A DNA stretch of 64,000 bases from Ailanthus altissimus (GCA_946807835.1 OX327690.1:8032501-8096500), one strand, 5' to 3'; positions 34,707 to 47,600 are shown, counted from the stretch's first letter. Program-made: numbers and translations. The notes: generated by a model not told the origin, from the letters alone.

Positions 34707-37700
34707 ATGAAGAAAACAATTAAGTATGTATTGGTGACTGGTGGAGTAGTAAGTGGGCTTGGGAAAGGAGTCACGGCCAGCAGTATTGGTGTTCTTCTTA
34801 AAGCCTGTGACCTTCGTGTTACTTCCATCAAGATTGGTGTCTACTTTCTTCCTCCTATTTACTTTTATTTTGGTTTCTTTCGGGTTTTATTTGGGGGGAA
34901 GCAGTTGGATTAATTACTTTTTTTTTCCTTTTTTCTTTCAAAAACAGTTTTGCAGTCTAAAGAAAAGGATCTTATTGTCTTGTTTTTGATATGGATGTTG
35001 TTTTCTTTGATTTCAACTAATATCAGTTTTGAAAATTTTTTAGTTTCAATTTTCTTTTCTGGGGTTCAATTTTTCCATGTGCTTCTGGAGTTTATGCTGA
35101 AATATATTGAACATAGAAGTTGGTTTGCAACTTACAAGGCAAATATGCTTTCTCCTTGTTCTTCTTCCTTTTTTTTTTTAAATTTTAAATTCAGGAAGCT
35201 GAATTTTGATTTTAGTCATGTCATTTAGAAGAGTGTCATCCTAATGTAGGCCACTATGATCACAACATATCTATATTGTTTCTGATTTATTCTCTCTAAA
35301 AAGTTTTTTTTAATGGATTGGATTCAAAGGTTTTAAATGTCTCACTTTTCTCTTTTTGCTGGTTTAATTTGCAATATCTTTGCTTTACATGAATGCGCCT
35401 TCATGGATTTTTTAAGATTCTATGATGCTTTTGTCTGATTTATTTATCAGTTTCTTCTTTTGAGTCTTAATCCTGGAGCCTACATGATCTTACAAATCTT
35501 TTACCTGGTTCCGAAGCACTATTACTTCAATCTGCTTCTACATTGTTAGCATCTCTTTGCTGAAACCACGAGACACCAAAATTTTCCATTGTTTTCAAAC
35601 CTTTAATGTATTGATTTTGACCATCATTTCCTTTTTGGGTGCAGATCCTTATTTAAACACTGATGCAGGTACAATGTCCCCATTCGAGCACGGGGAAGTA
35701 TTCGTCTTAGATGATGGTGGCGAGGTACTGAGAAATTTCTCCCTCTTATGCATTACTTGTAGATTAAGTTTCTATTTCTCCGTGTCTCCGCTTTCTTTCT
35801 AGTGTGATTATGAACTTTTTAAGAAGATTGTCTTCTCAATGCTCTGGTCAAACTCTTATAGTCCGCCTTAGCACAAAAAATTGACCCGCATGTGCATGTC
35901 TATCTTTTGTATGGAACTGGAATGAAGCGGTTTTAGATTAGCAACTGTAAATATTTGTAAAGGAAGATACCTTTCTTGTATATATGAAAATTGAAATTAC
36001 TGTTAAACATCATATTTGTAGACAAGATTTGAAAAAAAAGTGGAATTTAAGTGTTGAAATCTTAGAAAATATAGAAGATTGATAGAAGCAGGTTCTGACT
36101 CTATTATTTTTTGGGGAAATTCATCATTAAGGTGGACCTCGACCTTGGAAACTATGAGCGGTTCATGGACATCAAGTTGACCCGTGATAATAATATCACT
36201 ACTGGAAAGATTTACCAAGTAAGTAATGTTGGATTCCATATTTACTGATTTATCTTTTCTCTAAATCCACAGTTAAGAGATGCCAAAGATCATTAGACTG
36301 TGTTGATAGTTGATACCAGTTTCTGGTTTTTTCTAATTTTTTGTTGTTGTATGATAGGCTGTTATTGATAAGGAGAGAAGGGGAGATTATTTGGGAAAAA
36401 CTGTTCAGGTTTAATTCTACCGGAGATTTTATCATATATATTCTGCTATTTCTTACAACCGAAGTTTCTTGTAAAAATTCATGACCCTTTCTTTTGTAGG
36501 TTGTCCCTCACATTACTGATGCCATTCAAGATTGGATTGAGCGTGTTGCGATGATACCTGTGGATGGAAAGGAAGGACCGCCAGATGTTTGTGTCATAGA
36601 ATTGGGAGGAACTATAGGTACACTAAAAACAAGGTTCTTATACCTTGTCACATGAGCTGTTTCCCTCTTTTTAATATGTTGAAAGAAAATTTTCTGCATG
36701 CAGGAGACATTGAGTCCATGCCATTTATTGAGGCTTTAGGGCAGTTCTCTTACCGTGTAGGTAAGAATATTTCTTCAGCAACTTGATACAACAATACTAG
36801 TCCTCTTTCTTTCTCATTGTGTAAGCAGTTGACTTCTCTTCTTCAATGCTTCTTGTTTCTAGGTCCTGGCAACTTTTGCTTGATTCACGTCAGTCTTGTG
36901 CCTGTTCTTAATGTTGTTGGTGAACAGGTAGCTTATTATACATCTGCACATTTTATGTGGAAATATGACAAATTATCCATTAGTCTAATGAAGAGAGTGA
37001 TTTACCTTTACCATGTTCAGAAAACAAAACCAACCCAGCACAGTGTTCGAAGACTTAGAGGCCAGGGTTTGGCACCAAATATTTTAGCCTGTCGCAGCAC
37101 AATGGTAGATGACCTCTCTATCTCTGCTTTGCACGCACACGTCCACACATATATGTACAACTGTGAATGTTTGTTTCAGTTTCTAAATATGAGTGTTATT
37201 TTCAGGCACTTGACCAGAATGTGAAGGCAAAACTCTCTCAGTTTTGCCATGTTGCGGTATGTTGCTTAAAAGGATTAACATCTTGTTTGAATTTCACTTA
37301 CATTTTAGTTATCTACTTTGCCAGATCTACCTTCTAATTCTACATGCTTTCCAGGCTGAAAACGTCATCACTCTCTATGATGTTTCCAATATCTGGCATA
37401 TTCCTTTGCTTTTGAAAGTGAGTAATTCTTTAGCAGCTTTGAAACCCAGTTTTCATATGTTGTTGCCAATTCTTACAATTTGCACATATGTTTTGCTCTT
37501 CGTGATTAGGATCAAAAGGCACATGAAGCAATTTTAAGAGTTCTAAACCTCCAAGGGTTTGTCTAATTCTCTCACTTCTTTTCATTTCACTTTTGGCTTG
37601 ATTGTATAGGCTCTGAATATGCCCCTGGCACCATATTTGGCATTCATGCATCCTTATGCAATTATATTTAATAATGTGCAGCACAACAAAGGAGCCTAAT

Positions 37701-40700
37701 TTAAAGGAATGGACTTCAAGGGCTGAACTCTGTGACACATTATATGAGCCGGTGGGTCTCCCAGCAGTTCCCAAATTTAGAGTCTATATTTCTTAAAGAT
37801 TGCTGCCAAAATCTTATCTCTATAACTTACAGGTCAGAATTGCCATGGTTGGGAAGTATACAGGCCTTTCAGATGCCTATCTCTCTATACTGAAGGTACA
37901 TTTTCCAATTCAAATTTTTGAACTCTGAAGTATATTTGGGGTGCTCATTTCCTTTAGACATTTTTGTCCTAGATTATGACAATATACATAAGCTATTTAA
38001 CTATGTTGGAAAAATAGCAGACAGAATGACATGATCTCAAATTTATTTAGTGTTTTATTCAACTGAAGCACAGTATGGTGATATAGTAGTATGCACTTGA
38101 AATTTAACTAGACATATAAGTTGGACAAAATGATTGATTATCTGTATCACAACTGATACCAAGGATCAGGGATGGTTGCAATAGTTGACTGTCATTGTTG
38201 ATATGCTTAACAGGAACTTTTGAACACAATTAACTCTCGTACATTAAAACTGAAGTGAGGATAAGTTCTCACATTTTTTTAATATGTATAAATTTTCAGT
38301 GAATGTTGTCAACTTTCACTTCCTGCTGTATAAATGTTCAAAATTTGAAACACAATAGAGCCATTCAATTTCATCTATCACGTTTTATTCAGGTGAATTA
38401 TATGTTTAAAAGAAAAATAATTGATTATCTATTTTAGTATCTTGATCTCTTCTGTTGTCCTAGCTTATCTACTAATTACAATATTGTCTTAAACATTTAA
38501 ATGAACAAGAACTACATGATATCCCTGCATCAAATGTCATATGAATGTAGTTCAAATGTATGTTGATTTGTTTCTGCGATTGTTATCTAAATATCTCTAG
38601 AAGTACATGATGTTAGCATATGATGTTGTTGCTGGCCATAAAAGTTGTTATGCTGGCTGCAGGCTCTTCTACATGCTTCTGTTGATCTCAGCAAGAAACT
38701 TGTTGTCGATTGGGTTCCAGCTTGCAATCTTGAAGATGCAACCGAAAAAGAAGTTAGTAGTTTTCTGATCTTCCATTGGTTGATTGGGTCATTTATTCAT
38801 CTTTCTTTTTTTTTTCCACATCTTGACAAGAACATTTTCCTAGCAGAATCCTGATGCTTACAAGGCTGCATGGAAGTTGTTGAAGGTTTGTGTTACAATA
38901 ATTGATCCTCTTTTAAGTGTAGGCATGGAAATTTTCTCTAGCAGTGCCTTGACTAGCCTGTGTCTTCAGGGTGCCAATGGTGTACTTGTTCCAGGAGGCT
39001 TTGGGGACAGAGGGGTGCCAGGGAAAATTCTTGCAGCCAAGTATGCCAGGGAAAACAGAATTCCTTACCTAGGCATTTGTCTTGGAATGCAAGTTGCTGT
39101 CATTGAGTTTGCACGTTCTGTTCTTGGTCTGCGAGATGCTAACAGTACTGAATTTGATCCCAACACCAAAAATCCCTGCATTATATTTATGCCCGAGGTA
39201 TTTATATATGTGTCCTTTATTTTTATGATACAGTGGATTTAAATAATTTGTCTGGCATGGCTTTCTATCTTGAACACTTTTTTGATTCAAACAGGGCTCA
39301 AAAACTCATATGGGAGCCACCATGCGCCTTGGCTCAAGAAGGACATATTTCCAAGTTAAGGACTGCAAATCTGCGAGATTGTGAGTATTAAATAACTGCT
39401 TTGGAATCATAATCATCTCTCTAAAATAACAAGTGCTTTTTATGTAAGACAGTTTAGCTAACCCTTTCTCTCTCTGTGTTGTTAGATATGGAAATAAGAG
39501 TTTCGTTGATGAGAGACATCGACATAGATATGAGGTATGTGCCATGAAGTTATACATGTTTGTTTCGTGGTTAACTGTTTGGTCATGGAAATACATTTAA
39601 TCTTATGCAGGTCAATCCCGATATGGTAGTATGCCTAGAAAATGCTGGTCTCTCTTTCACCGGCAAGGATGAAACTGGCCGACGAATGGAGGTATGGGTT
39701 TCATCTATGAGCTTATTCACTACATAAATTACTTTGATAATGTGAATGAAATAATGACATTAATGTTCCAGATTGTTGAACTGCCGAATCATCCCTACTT
39801 CATTGGTGTGCAATTTCATCCTGAATATAAATCTAGACCAGGAAAACCCTCCGCTTTATTCTTAGGTATCATTTCTCATCCCTTCTATTTGTTATTTCTG
39901 ATATTTGCTTCCTTAAAAGAGTGTCTACACCATATGGACTTTGGCATGAACCTACTAGTTCATTTAAATTGGTGTTGTTCCCTCTGTTATTTTTACATGG
40001 ATTAGAATGCTACTGTGTTTACTTACCTGAACTGTAAACTGAACTGCCACTCTAGTACTTGTCCGTGTTTGCATTCTGTATTACCCATATAACCATGGAA
40101 CCAAACTTGATAGCACTTACTAATAAGATGACTTAATTCAAAGTTTCCTGAATTTGATAGTCATACCTCTGTATTATAGAATCAATGATAAGTATGAACT
40201 TAAGAGTCAGGCATAAGATAAACTAATTTATACCTTGTCATTTCTCAATAACATAAACAATGCTAATCACTAATTTGGTTCTTCCCAAAATGGAAATATT
40301 CTCTCTTTTTGTTTTCTTTTGAAAAGTATCTAGCTCTCAGTTAACATTTGATCTTCCTACTTGTGACATCTTTGATGTATGATATGGTGAAAAATGCAAC
40401 CATGGAGAAAATAAGATTGCTTGATTGATTGGTAAAGCCTGGAGAATTTTAATTGTGAATCAGCAAACCTAATACAATTTGATTTGCTGTACTGTGCTGA
40501 AATGAGCTTCATAATTCAAAAACATTATCTTGGTAACCATCACATTTTCATGTCCAATGCAGGGCTCATAGCAGCAGCATGTGGGCAGTTAGATGCTCTC
40601 ATACAAGGCCCTGGAACCCAAGCAAATCTCCATGCTAAGTTGAGCAATGGTATTGCAAAGGAGGTGTACCAAAATGGAAATGCTACGAAACCTGCGAAAA

Positions 40701-40747
40701 TGTTATCGGATGGTTTATATAGCTATTGCAATGGTGTGCAAGTTTGA
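34707..40747 (+). CDS. CTP synthase (glutamine-hydrolysing), 21 coding exons
   Basis: Makes CTP from UTP, ATP and glutamine, the last step of pyrimidine nucleotide synthesis; expected in the cytosol as a tetramer. Splicing the exons gives 605 residues, close to the eukaryotic family. The N-terminal synthetase domain has the P-loop [10 protein letters not shown] (residues 12-21), [20 protein letters not shown] from residue 44, [13 protein letters not shown] and [18 protein letters not shown]. The C-terminal glutamine amidotransferase domain begins around [16 protein letters not shown] and carries GGFGDRG, the nucleophile in YLGICLGMQ (Cys402), [10 protein letters not shown] and GVQFHPEY (His529, Glu531). 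Start: the Met of [13 protein letters not shown] at 34707; no upstream in-frame ATG is open. Plants usually have several CTPS paralogues, so no number is given. No frameshift or missing catalytic residue is seen. Confidence 0.97.
34707..40747 (+). other. Exon map of the CTP synthase gene
   Basis: Coding exons by GT..AG junctions and frame: 34707-34836, 35645-35724, 36132-36218, 36358-36408, 36500-36617, 36704-36760, 36863-36927, 37021-37104, 37206-37256, 37355-37417, 37510-37556, 37682-37751, 37833-37895, 38663-38752, 38847-38885, 38970-39197, 39295-39380, 39486-39534, 39611-39691, 39772-39865, 40563-40747. They sum to 1818 nt (606 codons with TGA stop at 40745-40747). The longest introns are the first (808 bp), the one after exon 13 (767 bp) and the last (697 bp). 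All introns use GT..AG by eye. Exon 11/12 phase (GG|C) is the least certain junction but keeps the frame. Confidence 0.9.
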
Positions 40748-41040
40748 AAGCAATTTCTGTTGTTATAGAATATATTAGTTCTTGAGCGATACTGATTTTG
40801 CCAGGGTTTTTCATTAGTAATCTTAGGATTGTTCTGTACAGCTATTTGAGTACGGAGTAGGTGTTTTGGCTTGCTTTCGGAAGGGATTGCACAGAGATGG
40901 AACAGAGCTGAATCCCAATCTTTTAAATGGGATAGCCTGCTGTATTTCATAGTTGTAATATTGACCTTTCTTGGCCTTTATGGCTGAGGGCAAGTATATA
41001 ATCAGTTTGAACTGCAATGGGAAAGTTGAGTGCCACCTCT
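40748..41040 (+). other. 3' untranslated region of CTP synthase
   Basis: Sequence after the TGA stays less AT-rich until about 41040 and then drops abruptly into the AT-rich tandem repeat. AGAATATATTAG at about 40767 is a near-upstream-element candidate; no canonical AATAAA is seen, which is common in plants. The poly(A) site is inferred only. Confidence 0.5.
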
Positions 41041-41089
41041 TTTATTCGTCGTAATGATTCCTCGTTCTTTTAGATTAAATATTATTATT

Positions 41090-41545
41090 TTAAATTTAAT
41101 TTAAATTAAAATAATATGATATATTATAATTTAATTAATTTTAAAATTAATTCGCTTTAAATTCAATTACTTAAACATTATAATTTCAAATTTAATTTCG
41201 AGTTGAAATACGTTAAATATTATAATTTAAAATTATATTTCAATTTTAATTACATTAAATATTATCGATTTGAATTACGTAAAATATTATTATTTAAAAT
41301 TTAATTACATTAAATGTTATAATTTGATTAATTTTAAAATTAATTCGTTCCAAATCTATTTGTAATTTCAAATTTAATTTCGAGTTGAAATACGTTAAAT
41401 ATTATAAATTAAAATATTATTTCAATTTCAATTACGTTAAATATTATCGATTTGAATTACGTAAAATATTATTATTTAAAATTTAATTATGTTAAATATT
41501 ATAATTTAATTAATTTTAAAATCAATTCGTTCCAAATTCAACTAC
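41090..41545. repeat. AT-rich tandem repeat, 182-bp unit
   Basis: Two full units and a partial third. TTTAATTTCGAGTTGAAATA recurs at about 41192 and 41374, and TATCGATTTGAATTACGTAA recurs at the same spacing. Each unit contains internal shorter variants of TACGTTAAATATTATAATTT. It begins about 50 bp after the likely end of the CTP synthase transcript. Confidence 0.8.
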
Positions 41546-42159
41546 GTTTATATGATAGAATCCTTCCTAATTTTTGGACATTCCCTTAAATTATAATAAC
41601 CTGCCAAAAATTGTAACACCTAAATATTATTCCAAATCTTTGATTCCACCTTTTAACCGTTAAACTAACTCTAAGTCTCAAACAAATAACAATAATCACA
41701 TTCACAATCACAACTAACCACAATACAACATAATAATAACATCCTAAAAATATATTAAGTTCAAAATTTAATAATTTATGAAACATAAAGTATTGATAGT
41801 TGGCAAACACAATTGTTGGCACTTGACAATTTGCAAAGATGCATCTAAAGGTATTTACACATTATTACGTTAAAGGAACATATAAATAAATAAACTAAAT
41901 AATTGAAATTTGATATATTACCAAAAATTAAATCTAAATAACAAGTTTTACTGTTATTATAGTGTCAGTGTCAGTGGACGCTCTTGTTTCGACAAAAACG
42001 CAAACTTTACACACGAAAAAAAGTAAAAATGTAAACAGAAGTATAAACATTTAAATTTTATTATAGTAATTCATATTATTTTACCCGTTTCTAGTTTCTT
42101 ATAATATTCAACATCTGTAAGCAATTCTTCTTCTCTCTTTCCTTTATCTACTAAAAGTG
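41546..42159. other. AT-rich intergenic DNA
   Basis: No gene is supported. The right end may include the degraded 3' part of the hAT element whose transposase C-terminus begins at about 42160. Confidence 0.45.
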
Positions 42160-42290
42160 AAGTTCGTATTTAATTTTGTCCACATGTTAAGCCCCCAACT
42201 ACCTTCGAAGTCAACGAACTCCGGAATGAATCAAGAATACGACCTCCGGTATAACTCAGAGGCTACAGTAAATACGGGTATAGCAAACAC
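42160..42290 (-). pseudogene. hAT transposase C-terminal dimerisation fragment
   Basis: On the - strand this reads VFAIPVFTVASE and, after frame changes, further pieces around RSYS and FIPEFVDFE, matching the A-x-PVSTVASE-SAFSTGGR...R-SL block of plant hAT dimerisation domains. It continues the transposase at 45743-47600; the two parts are separated by the solo LTR. The joint falls in the ARDVLAIPVS motif, with the target duplication in place. Confidence 0.75.
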
Positions 42291-45176
42291 TGTTAGGTTT
42301 GGTACTTACGTGCCATCCCTGAATGTACATATACTTGTGTATATATACTAGTGTACATTCTCATTAAATTGCTAATAACTATTTATATGGTACTATATAA
42401 TGTAACATTACAGATATTGTACGATCTAAAAGAGTTCAGATCAGATTTAAAGGAGTTCAGATAAGGGCTCATAGTTAGCCACGCTGAGAGATATAAATGC
42501 TAAATGTTAGCATAGCTAAGTGTTAGTTGGTTATAATACTCTGGGAAGATCCAAGAGTTGGAGCATTGTCTGTAATGGGACATAGACATGGGAATATACT
42601 AGTAATTGTATAGTTGCAAGAGTTACAATCGGGTGCCAGAAAATGTCAGTTGCGCAAGTATGTTCTCAAATAATTGTCCATAATCTATTTCTGTCGGTGG
42701 ATATTTTTAATATATATCGGCATATGTTGTGCCTATAAGATATAGATGGTCGTTCTTAACCGACTGTGATCTTGGTGCTCGTATTGATATATAGATATCT
42801 AGTTAGGACTGGATATGAGACAGACTCACGAGAGCCTCCGATAGACACCCTATATAAGTCGTCAACAAAGGGTCCTCTCGAGTTAGGTAGTATACGTGAT
42901 CCTTTGACCTGAGTGCCATGGTGGGTTTGTAAGTGATCTACCATACTTTGTTTCCACGCATGTCACAGACCTTTCATGGTGTAACAGCTGGGTGTCGTTG
43001 GGTATGGTCCGATACTTATAAAGTCTGGTGCGTATAGATAGCTCGTATAAGGAGTTAGATATCTAGATGCTTCAAGATTGTATCTCAGAAAGTCTTGTGG
43101 CCACAAGTATTAATCTTGGGGAAGAATTCCACCAAGGTGGAACAATATGGCAAAGAAGTTTGCACATATTGTTCAGTGAGATACAAGTCTAGAGATAAGA
43201 CATGGATGAGCACATGGGGATTTAACAGTGATAATCTATATCCCCAGCACATTTAGGATATCATAACAGAAGGACTATACGTATGCGTTATAACCTCAAC
43301 TTGCATGATTCAACGCACTGATTTGTATATCCGTGACGTGTGGGTAGGGTAATGTTCAAGGACTCATGGAATAGTTCCATTCGACGAAGTGGGCGTGGAT
43401 CTAAGGAGTCCCGCAATAGGGAGTGTATTCGTTGTGCACTGGATCAGCGTACCGAATTAAACTGTTTAATCCAATAATATCTAACACTACTGATGTGATA
43501 TTTTTATATCTTAAAATTAAACGCAAGTATACACTATCATAACAATTAATAAAGGGACTTATAAAGTCATATGTCGAACCTACAGGAATAATTTTTATTT
43601 TCTACCAAGTACTAAAATTATAACTTTCTTATAATTATTCAAAAAAATTAGATCTTAATTTTACAATAAATTTAAGTAAAATAAAAATGCAGAAAATAAA
43701 TAACACAACTCAAATAAAATAAAAAATTGCCATATAGAGAAAGCCTATGGTTAATTACTATCCTTCAATATATTTTCTAAAGATTAATCCTTTTAATATT
43801 TATATCATATAATTCTTATTATTGGTTAAGACACTAATATATTCACAAACCTCTTCCAAAATCATGCAAGTATATCTTAATTTACCAAATGCCTATATTC
43901 CTATGGTATTTGTAATAAATTAAGATTCATTAAGATTAAGTCTTATTGACCATACATGCCAATTAGGTATATTCCTATCCTAATTTAAAATTTGTATATG
44001 TAACATTGAATGTTACTCTACAATCATGCATCAAATTATCTAGGTATAAATAAAATGATGCATTTTTCAAGTTTATCAAAGTATTACTAAAACAATCATA
44101 ATATTGATCAGATACAATGAATCATTAAGAACAAATAATTTGAATAATAAAGAATTGAGTTCATATAAATATTAAAAAGATCCAACAATTAAGCTCACTT
44201 ATTGAGTTCAAGTAATAACCTTAAAAAATAAATTTAGCTCACGATAATAAGAGAATTATGGTTGAAAAATAAAATAAACATGATACAACCAAAAGCAAAC
44301 CAATATAGATGTCAATTCACAGTTGATTGATACGCCAAAGACTCGCTAATAATCTCTTACTTCCTTGAATTTTTCTTGTTTCTCTCTCTAAAAATTATTC
44401 TTCTTCAATGTGTTGTGACTCTAAAAGCTCTAAGTTGTGTGTTTTTGAGGTTTGAAATGAGTAACCTTTATATAGGGATTAATTGGAGTCTTGGAGTTGT
44501 ATTTCTTTGAGAATTAGGAAAAATCGAACTGTTCACTATTGCCGTGAATACTGTTCATCACTGGGGTGACAGCATTGTAGCGGGGTACTATTTATAGAAT
44601 ACTATTTATGCGACACTGTTCACCGCGTACTGTAGCCATTAATGTAGTATTTTATGTTTTGTCTTATTTTCTTAGATTTTTATCTCCAATTACCCCATTG
44701 ACTCTAAACCTATAAAATAATAATAAAACATATAAAAAACTTAATATTTTTATTAAAATGAGAAATTAATCAAGTTAAGAGAATAAAAATAATATATATA
44801 ATTTACGCTTATCAACTACCACAGAAATGCGTGTGTATTTGTATTTAAGTGTTAAACACAACAATTAGTCAATAATTATTATTTACTAATTATATAATGA
44901 CACGTGGGGCATTGTGAACCCTCGGTTGAGTTTATCCAAATATGAAATTTGGTGGGACCTACTAAGGGATAGACTTGGTAACTATTCATGAGGGATAAAA
45001 TGGTCATTTCATATATTAATTATTTAATTATTAAATAATTAAAATATCTCATTATAATATATTATTATATATATTATAATATTATATATTTTTACTTTAT
45101 TAATGGTGCCAAATAGTTGACATCAATTATTATTATTTTTTTTATTATTTACACTATATAATATATTATATTATTA

Positions 45177-45207
<31 letters not shown>

Positions 45208-45742
45208 TTGTGAGATGTGTGTGAAATGTGAAAGGAGTGTGTGTTTATGGGAAATGGAGGAGAAGAAATGAAAAGTTTTCACTTCTTCTATAAGACGCCG
45301 AGAAGAAGAAGAAAAAAAAATAAAACAAAAAATTGTTTCATTTTTCTATGGTGCCATGAGAAGCAATTGTAAATTGCTTTAATCTCCATTTCTTATCCTT
45401 TTAGAGAAAAGAAAGAATACACACAATCGACCATTTTAAAGTTAAGAGTTAATCACATATTGGGTATAGGGCTGCTGTTCTAGCTCGCAAACCCACCAAG
45501 TTGGTGATTAGAACTGGCAGCGAGTTGGTCTACATGCGAACTTTGAGAATATACGTGTATAACTTTACACGTTCAGGTGATTTTTCAACACTCTTAATAT
45601 ATTAATGTGATTAATATATTCTATTTATTGTGTTTATTATATGTTTTAATGCTTCTACAACATTAAATATGTATATGATACGTATTTTAGGCAATAAATA
45701 TAATTGCACATGCATACACCCACGTATATTAGATCTCCGACA
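42291..45742 (+). mobile_element. Solo LTR of the copia A family, inserted in the hAT transposase
   Basis: Starts TGTTAGGTTTGGTACTTACG and ends ATCTCCGACA. It aligns with the solo LTR at 21355-23599 and the copia A LTRs. The flanks are AACAC (42286-42290) and AGCAC (45743-45747), a 4-of-5 target duplication. Its net length is about 2.1 kb after removing a nested insertion at 43491-44814. The hAT protein reads across its ends, confirming the boundaries independently. Confidence 0.88.
43491..44814 (+). mobile_element. Solo LTR-like insertion nested in the solo LTR
   Basis: 1324 bp with TG..CA ends (TGATGTGATATTTTT ... TTTACGCTTATCA) and a perfect 5-bp duplication ACTAC (43486-43490 and 44815-44819). 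The parallel uninterrupted copy at 21355-23599 lacks it. The 5' part carries AAACGCAAGTATACACTATC and a CGAACCTACAGG-like phrase, a combination I recall from common plant LTRs. It has no protein-coding content. Confidence 0.85.
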
Positions 45743-47600
45743 AGCACATCTCTAGCTATACGTGAAAAAATTAGATATCTCTCGTCATTCAACCTTCATC
45801 ACTACAAAAAATCAAAACGCAGGTAGCAAAGATTCTCAAGTTTATCCATCAAATATCTTTCCACCTCATACACTTCTTCTAAATCATTATCGTCATCTGC
45901 AAGCCCAATGTATTCACTCCAAAGGTTATTGTGCCGTATAACATCTTGAACTAATGAGGTTAAGAGGCTACTAGATACTTGTAACTGTGAAAAAAGTATG
46001 CTACTACTATTCCCACCACCAACAACAGTACTACTAGCACTAGATGAACCATACTGTGATTTGCCATGCAATGCAATGTAGGCTTTGTAAAGCATAAACA
46101 ACAACTCCTTATTAAAGTGCTTCATTTCTTTAACTCTTGCACCATCATTACCAAAGAGTTTTGTAAAACAAAATATAGTGAACTGTATCTTGCGCCGTGG
46201 ATCAAGTAGAGTATTAATTATCAACATCTTGTTAATTTTCTTCATGGATTCTTAATACTTATCAAATTTTAATCTCATCTTATTTGCCATAGCTCCCAAG
46301 GAAAAGTCATTACTTTGACTCAATTTTGTTAAGCAGGAATCTATCATGCAAATCTCATTGAAGCAGTCTGTAGATTACACTTAATAAAGCATTGAATTAT
46401 AATGTTGCTTCATAAAAAGATTGCAAAAATGACACAAAATGCTTAGCATTCTCCTAATCTGAGTTGACTAGTGGCATTTGTCTTCTTTTTTCATTTTCAT
46501 CTTTTAAAAAATAACTCCCATATAGACAATCATATTTCATCATCATATTAAAACCTTCTGAAATTTCAATACAGTCGTCAACATTTAGTAGGTGGAATTC
46601 CACCTAGTTGGCTTATCTAACACAACACTTCCTTTATACTCAATCTTCTGCTTTTCCACATAATACTTAAAGGTTTACAAACGCAATCTAGAAGATCTAA
46701 CATATTTGACTGCATTGCATATAGAAATCACACCTTCATTTAAAACCTTCAACCCATCTGCCACAATCAAATTCAAAATGTGTGCACATACATGTATTCC
46801 CCATTCAAAACCAATGAATCATCTCTCTAACTTTTCAATCTCTTCATCAGATAAGATATGGCAACATCGTTGGCACTTGCATTATCAACTATTACACATA
46901 ATACTTTTTTAATTTCCTAATTCAATAAAAAATTCTTTAACTACTTTCCGATCGTTTATTTTTTTTTTGTTTTTTGAAACAAGAGAAAAGTTCAAAATCC
47001 TCTTATGCAAATGCCAATGACTATCTATAAGGTGAACAGTGATAATCATATATCTATGATTATGAATGGAAGTCTAAATATTAGTGGTTAAGCTCACTCG
47101 TTGCCCACTAATCATACTCTTCAATAAGCCTTTCTCTAAAGCAAACAACTCAACTACATCTCTTGTTCTGATTTTACGGGATGAAACATCAAATCTAGGA
47201 ACTATCACATTGTTATAGCAAAACCTGACATTCTCCAAAAAAACTAAAAGGCAACTCATCTATCACTACCATTTTAATAAGTACTTGTTGATATGATTCT
47301 TGACTCCATCCTCTGAATACAACAATACTACCCTCTCCCTCTTCTCTAATAGGCTATTTACTGAAAATCTCTTGCTGCCCATCAACCACCTTCTTCTTAT
47401 ACTCAGCACATCTCAGTAAATGATTTAACATACCACTAGTTTAATGACTTACTGAATGACAACAAATCAACTTACCATAATGAATGCACTTTACTTTGTC
47501 TTTTACTGTTTTATTTTTCTTAAAAGGCAACTATACTTTCGATCTTTGTACCGATGTTTATGGTACAAATTTTTTCTTTTTTTCATTAGGGCATGGCAGA
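45743..47600 (-). pseudogene. hAT superfamily transposase (BED zinc-finger type), inactive
   Basis: Read on the - strand from about 47600 the pieces are in hAT order. First come BED-finger-like remains (SGMLNHLLRCAEYKKKVV near 47400). Next is an N-terminal region with FDVSSRKIRTRDVVELFALE and QRVSLTTN, then the catalytic-core phrase VDNASANDVAISYL and CAHILNLIVADGLKVLNEGV. Next is PTRWNSTYLML. Last is a 147-codon open stretch (45802-46245) with KMLIINTLLDPRRK and EVERYLMDKLE. Stops and frame changes occur throughout. It resembles the zinc finger BED / RICESLEEPER-type plant transposases. The C-terminus lies beyond the solo LTR at 42160-42290. Confidence 0.82.

Noticed and set aside
34647..34913. 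Extended open frame starting before the CTP synthase ATG
   Set aside because: It begins at a TTG, not an ATG, and its 3' part reads into intron 1. The family start lies at 34707.
36817..37224. 135-codon open frame in the CTP synthase locus
   Set aside because: It is exons 7 and 8 plus read-through introns, not a separate gene.
37430..37774. Minus-strand open frame of 114 codons in CTP synthase
   Set aside because: Antisense to exons 11-12 and their introns; no coding features.
42157..42351. Plus-strand open frame that also stays open across the solo LTR when the insertion is removed
   Set aside because: The opposite strand translates to the hAT dimerisation motif, so this is an antisense shadow of the transposase.
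21355..45742. Large inverted duplication between 21.4-23.6 kb and 42.3-45.7 kb
   Set aside because: The similarity is two independent solo LTRs in opposite directions, each with its own target duplication.
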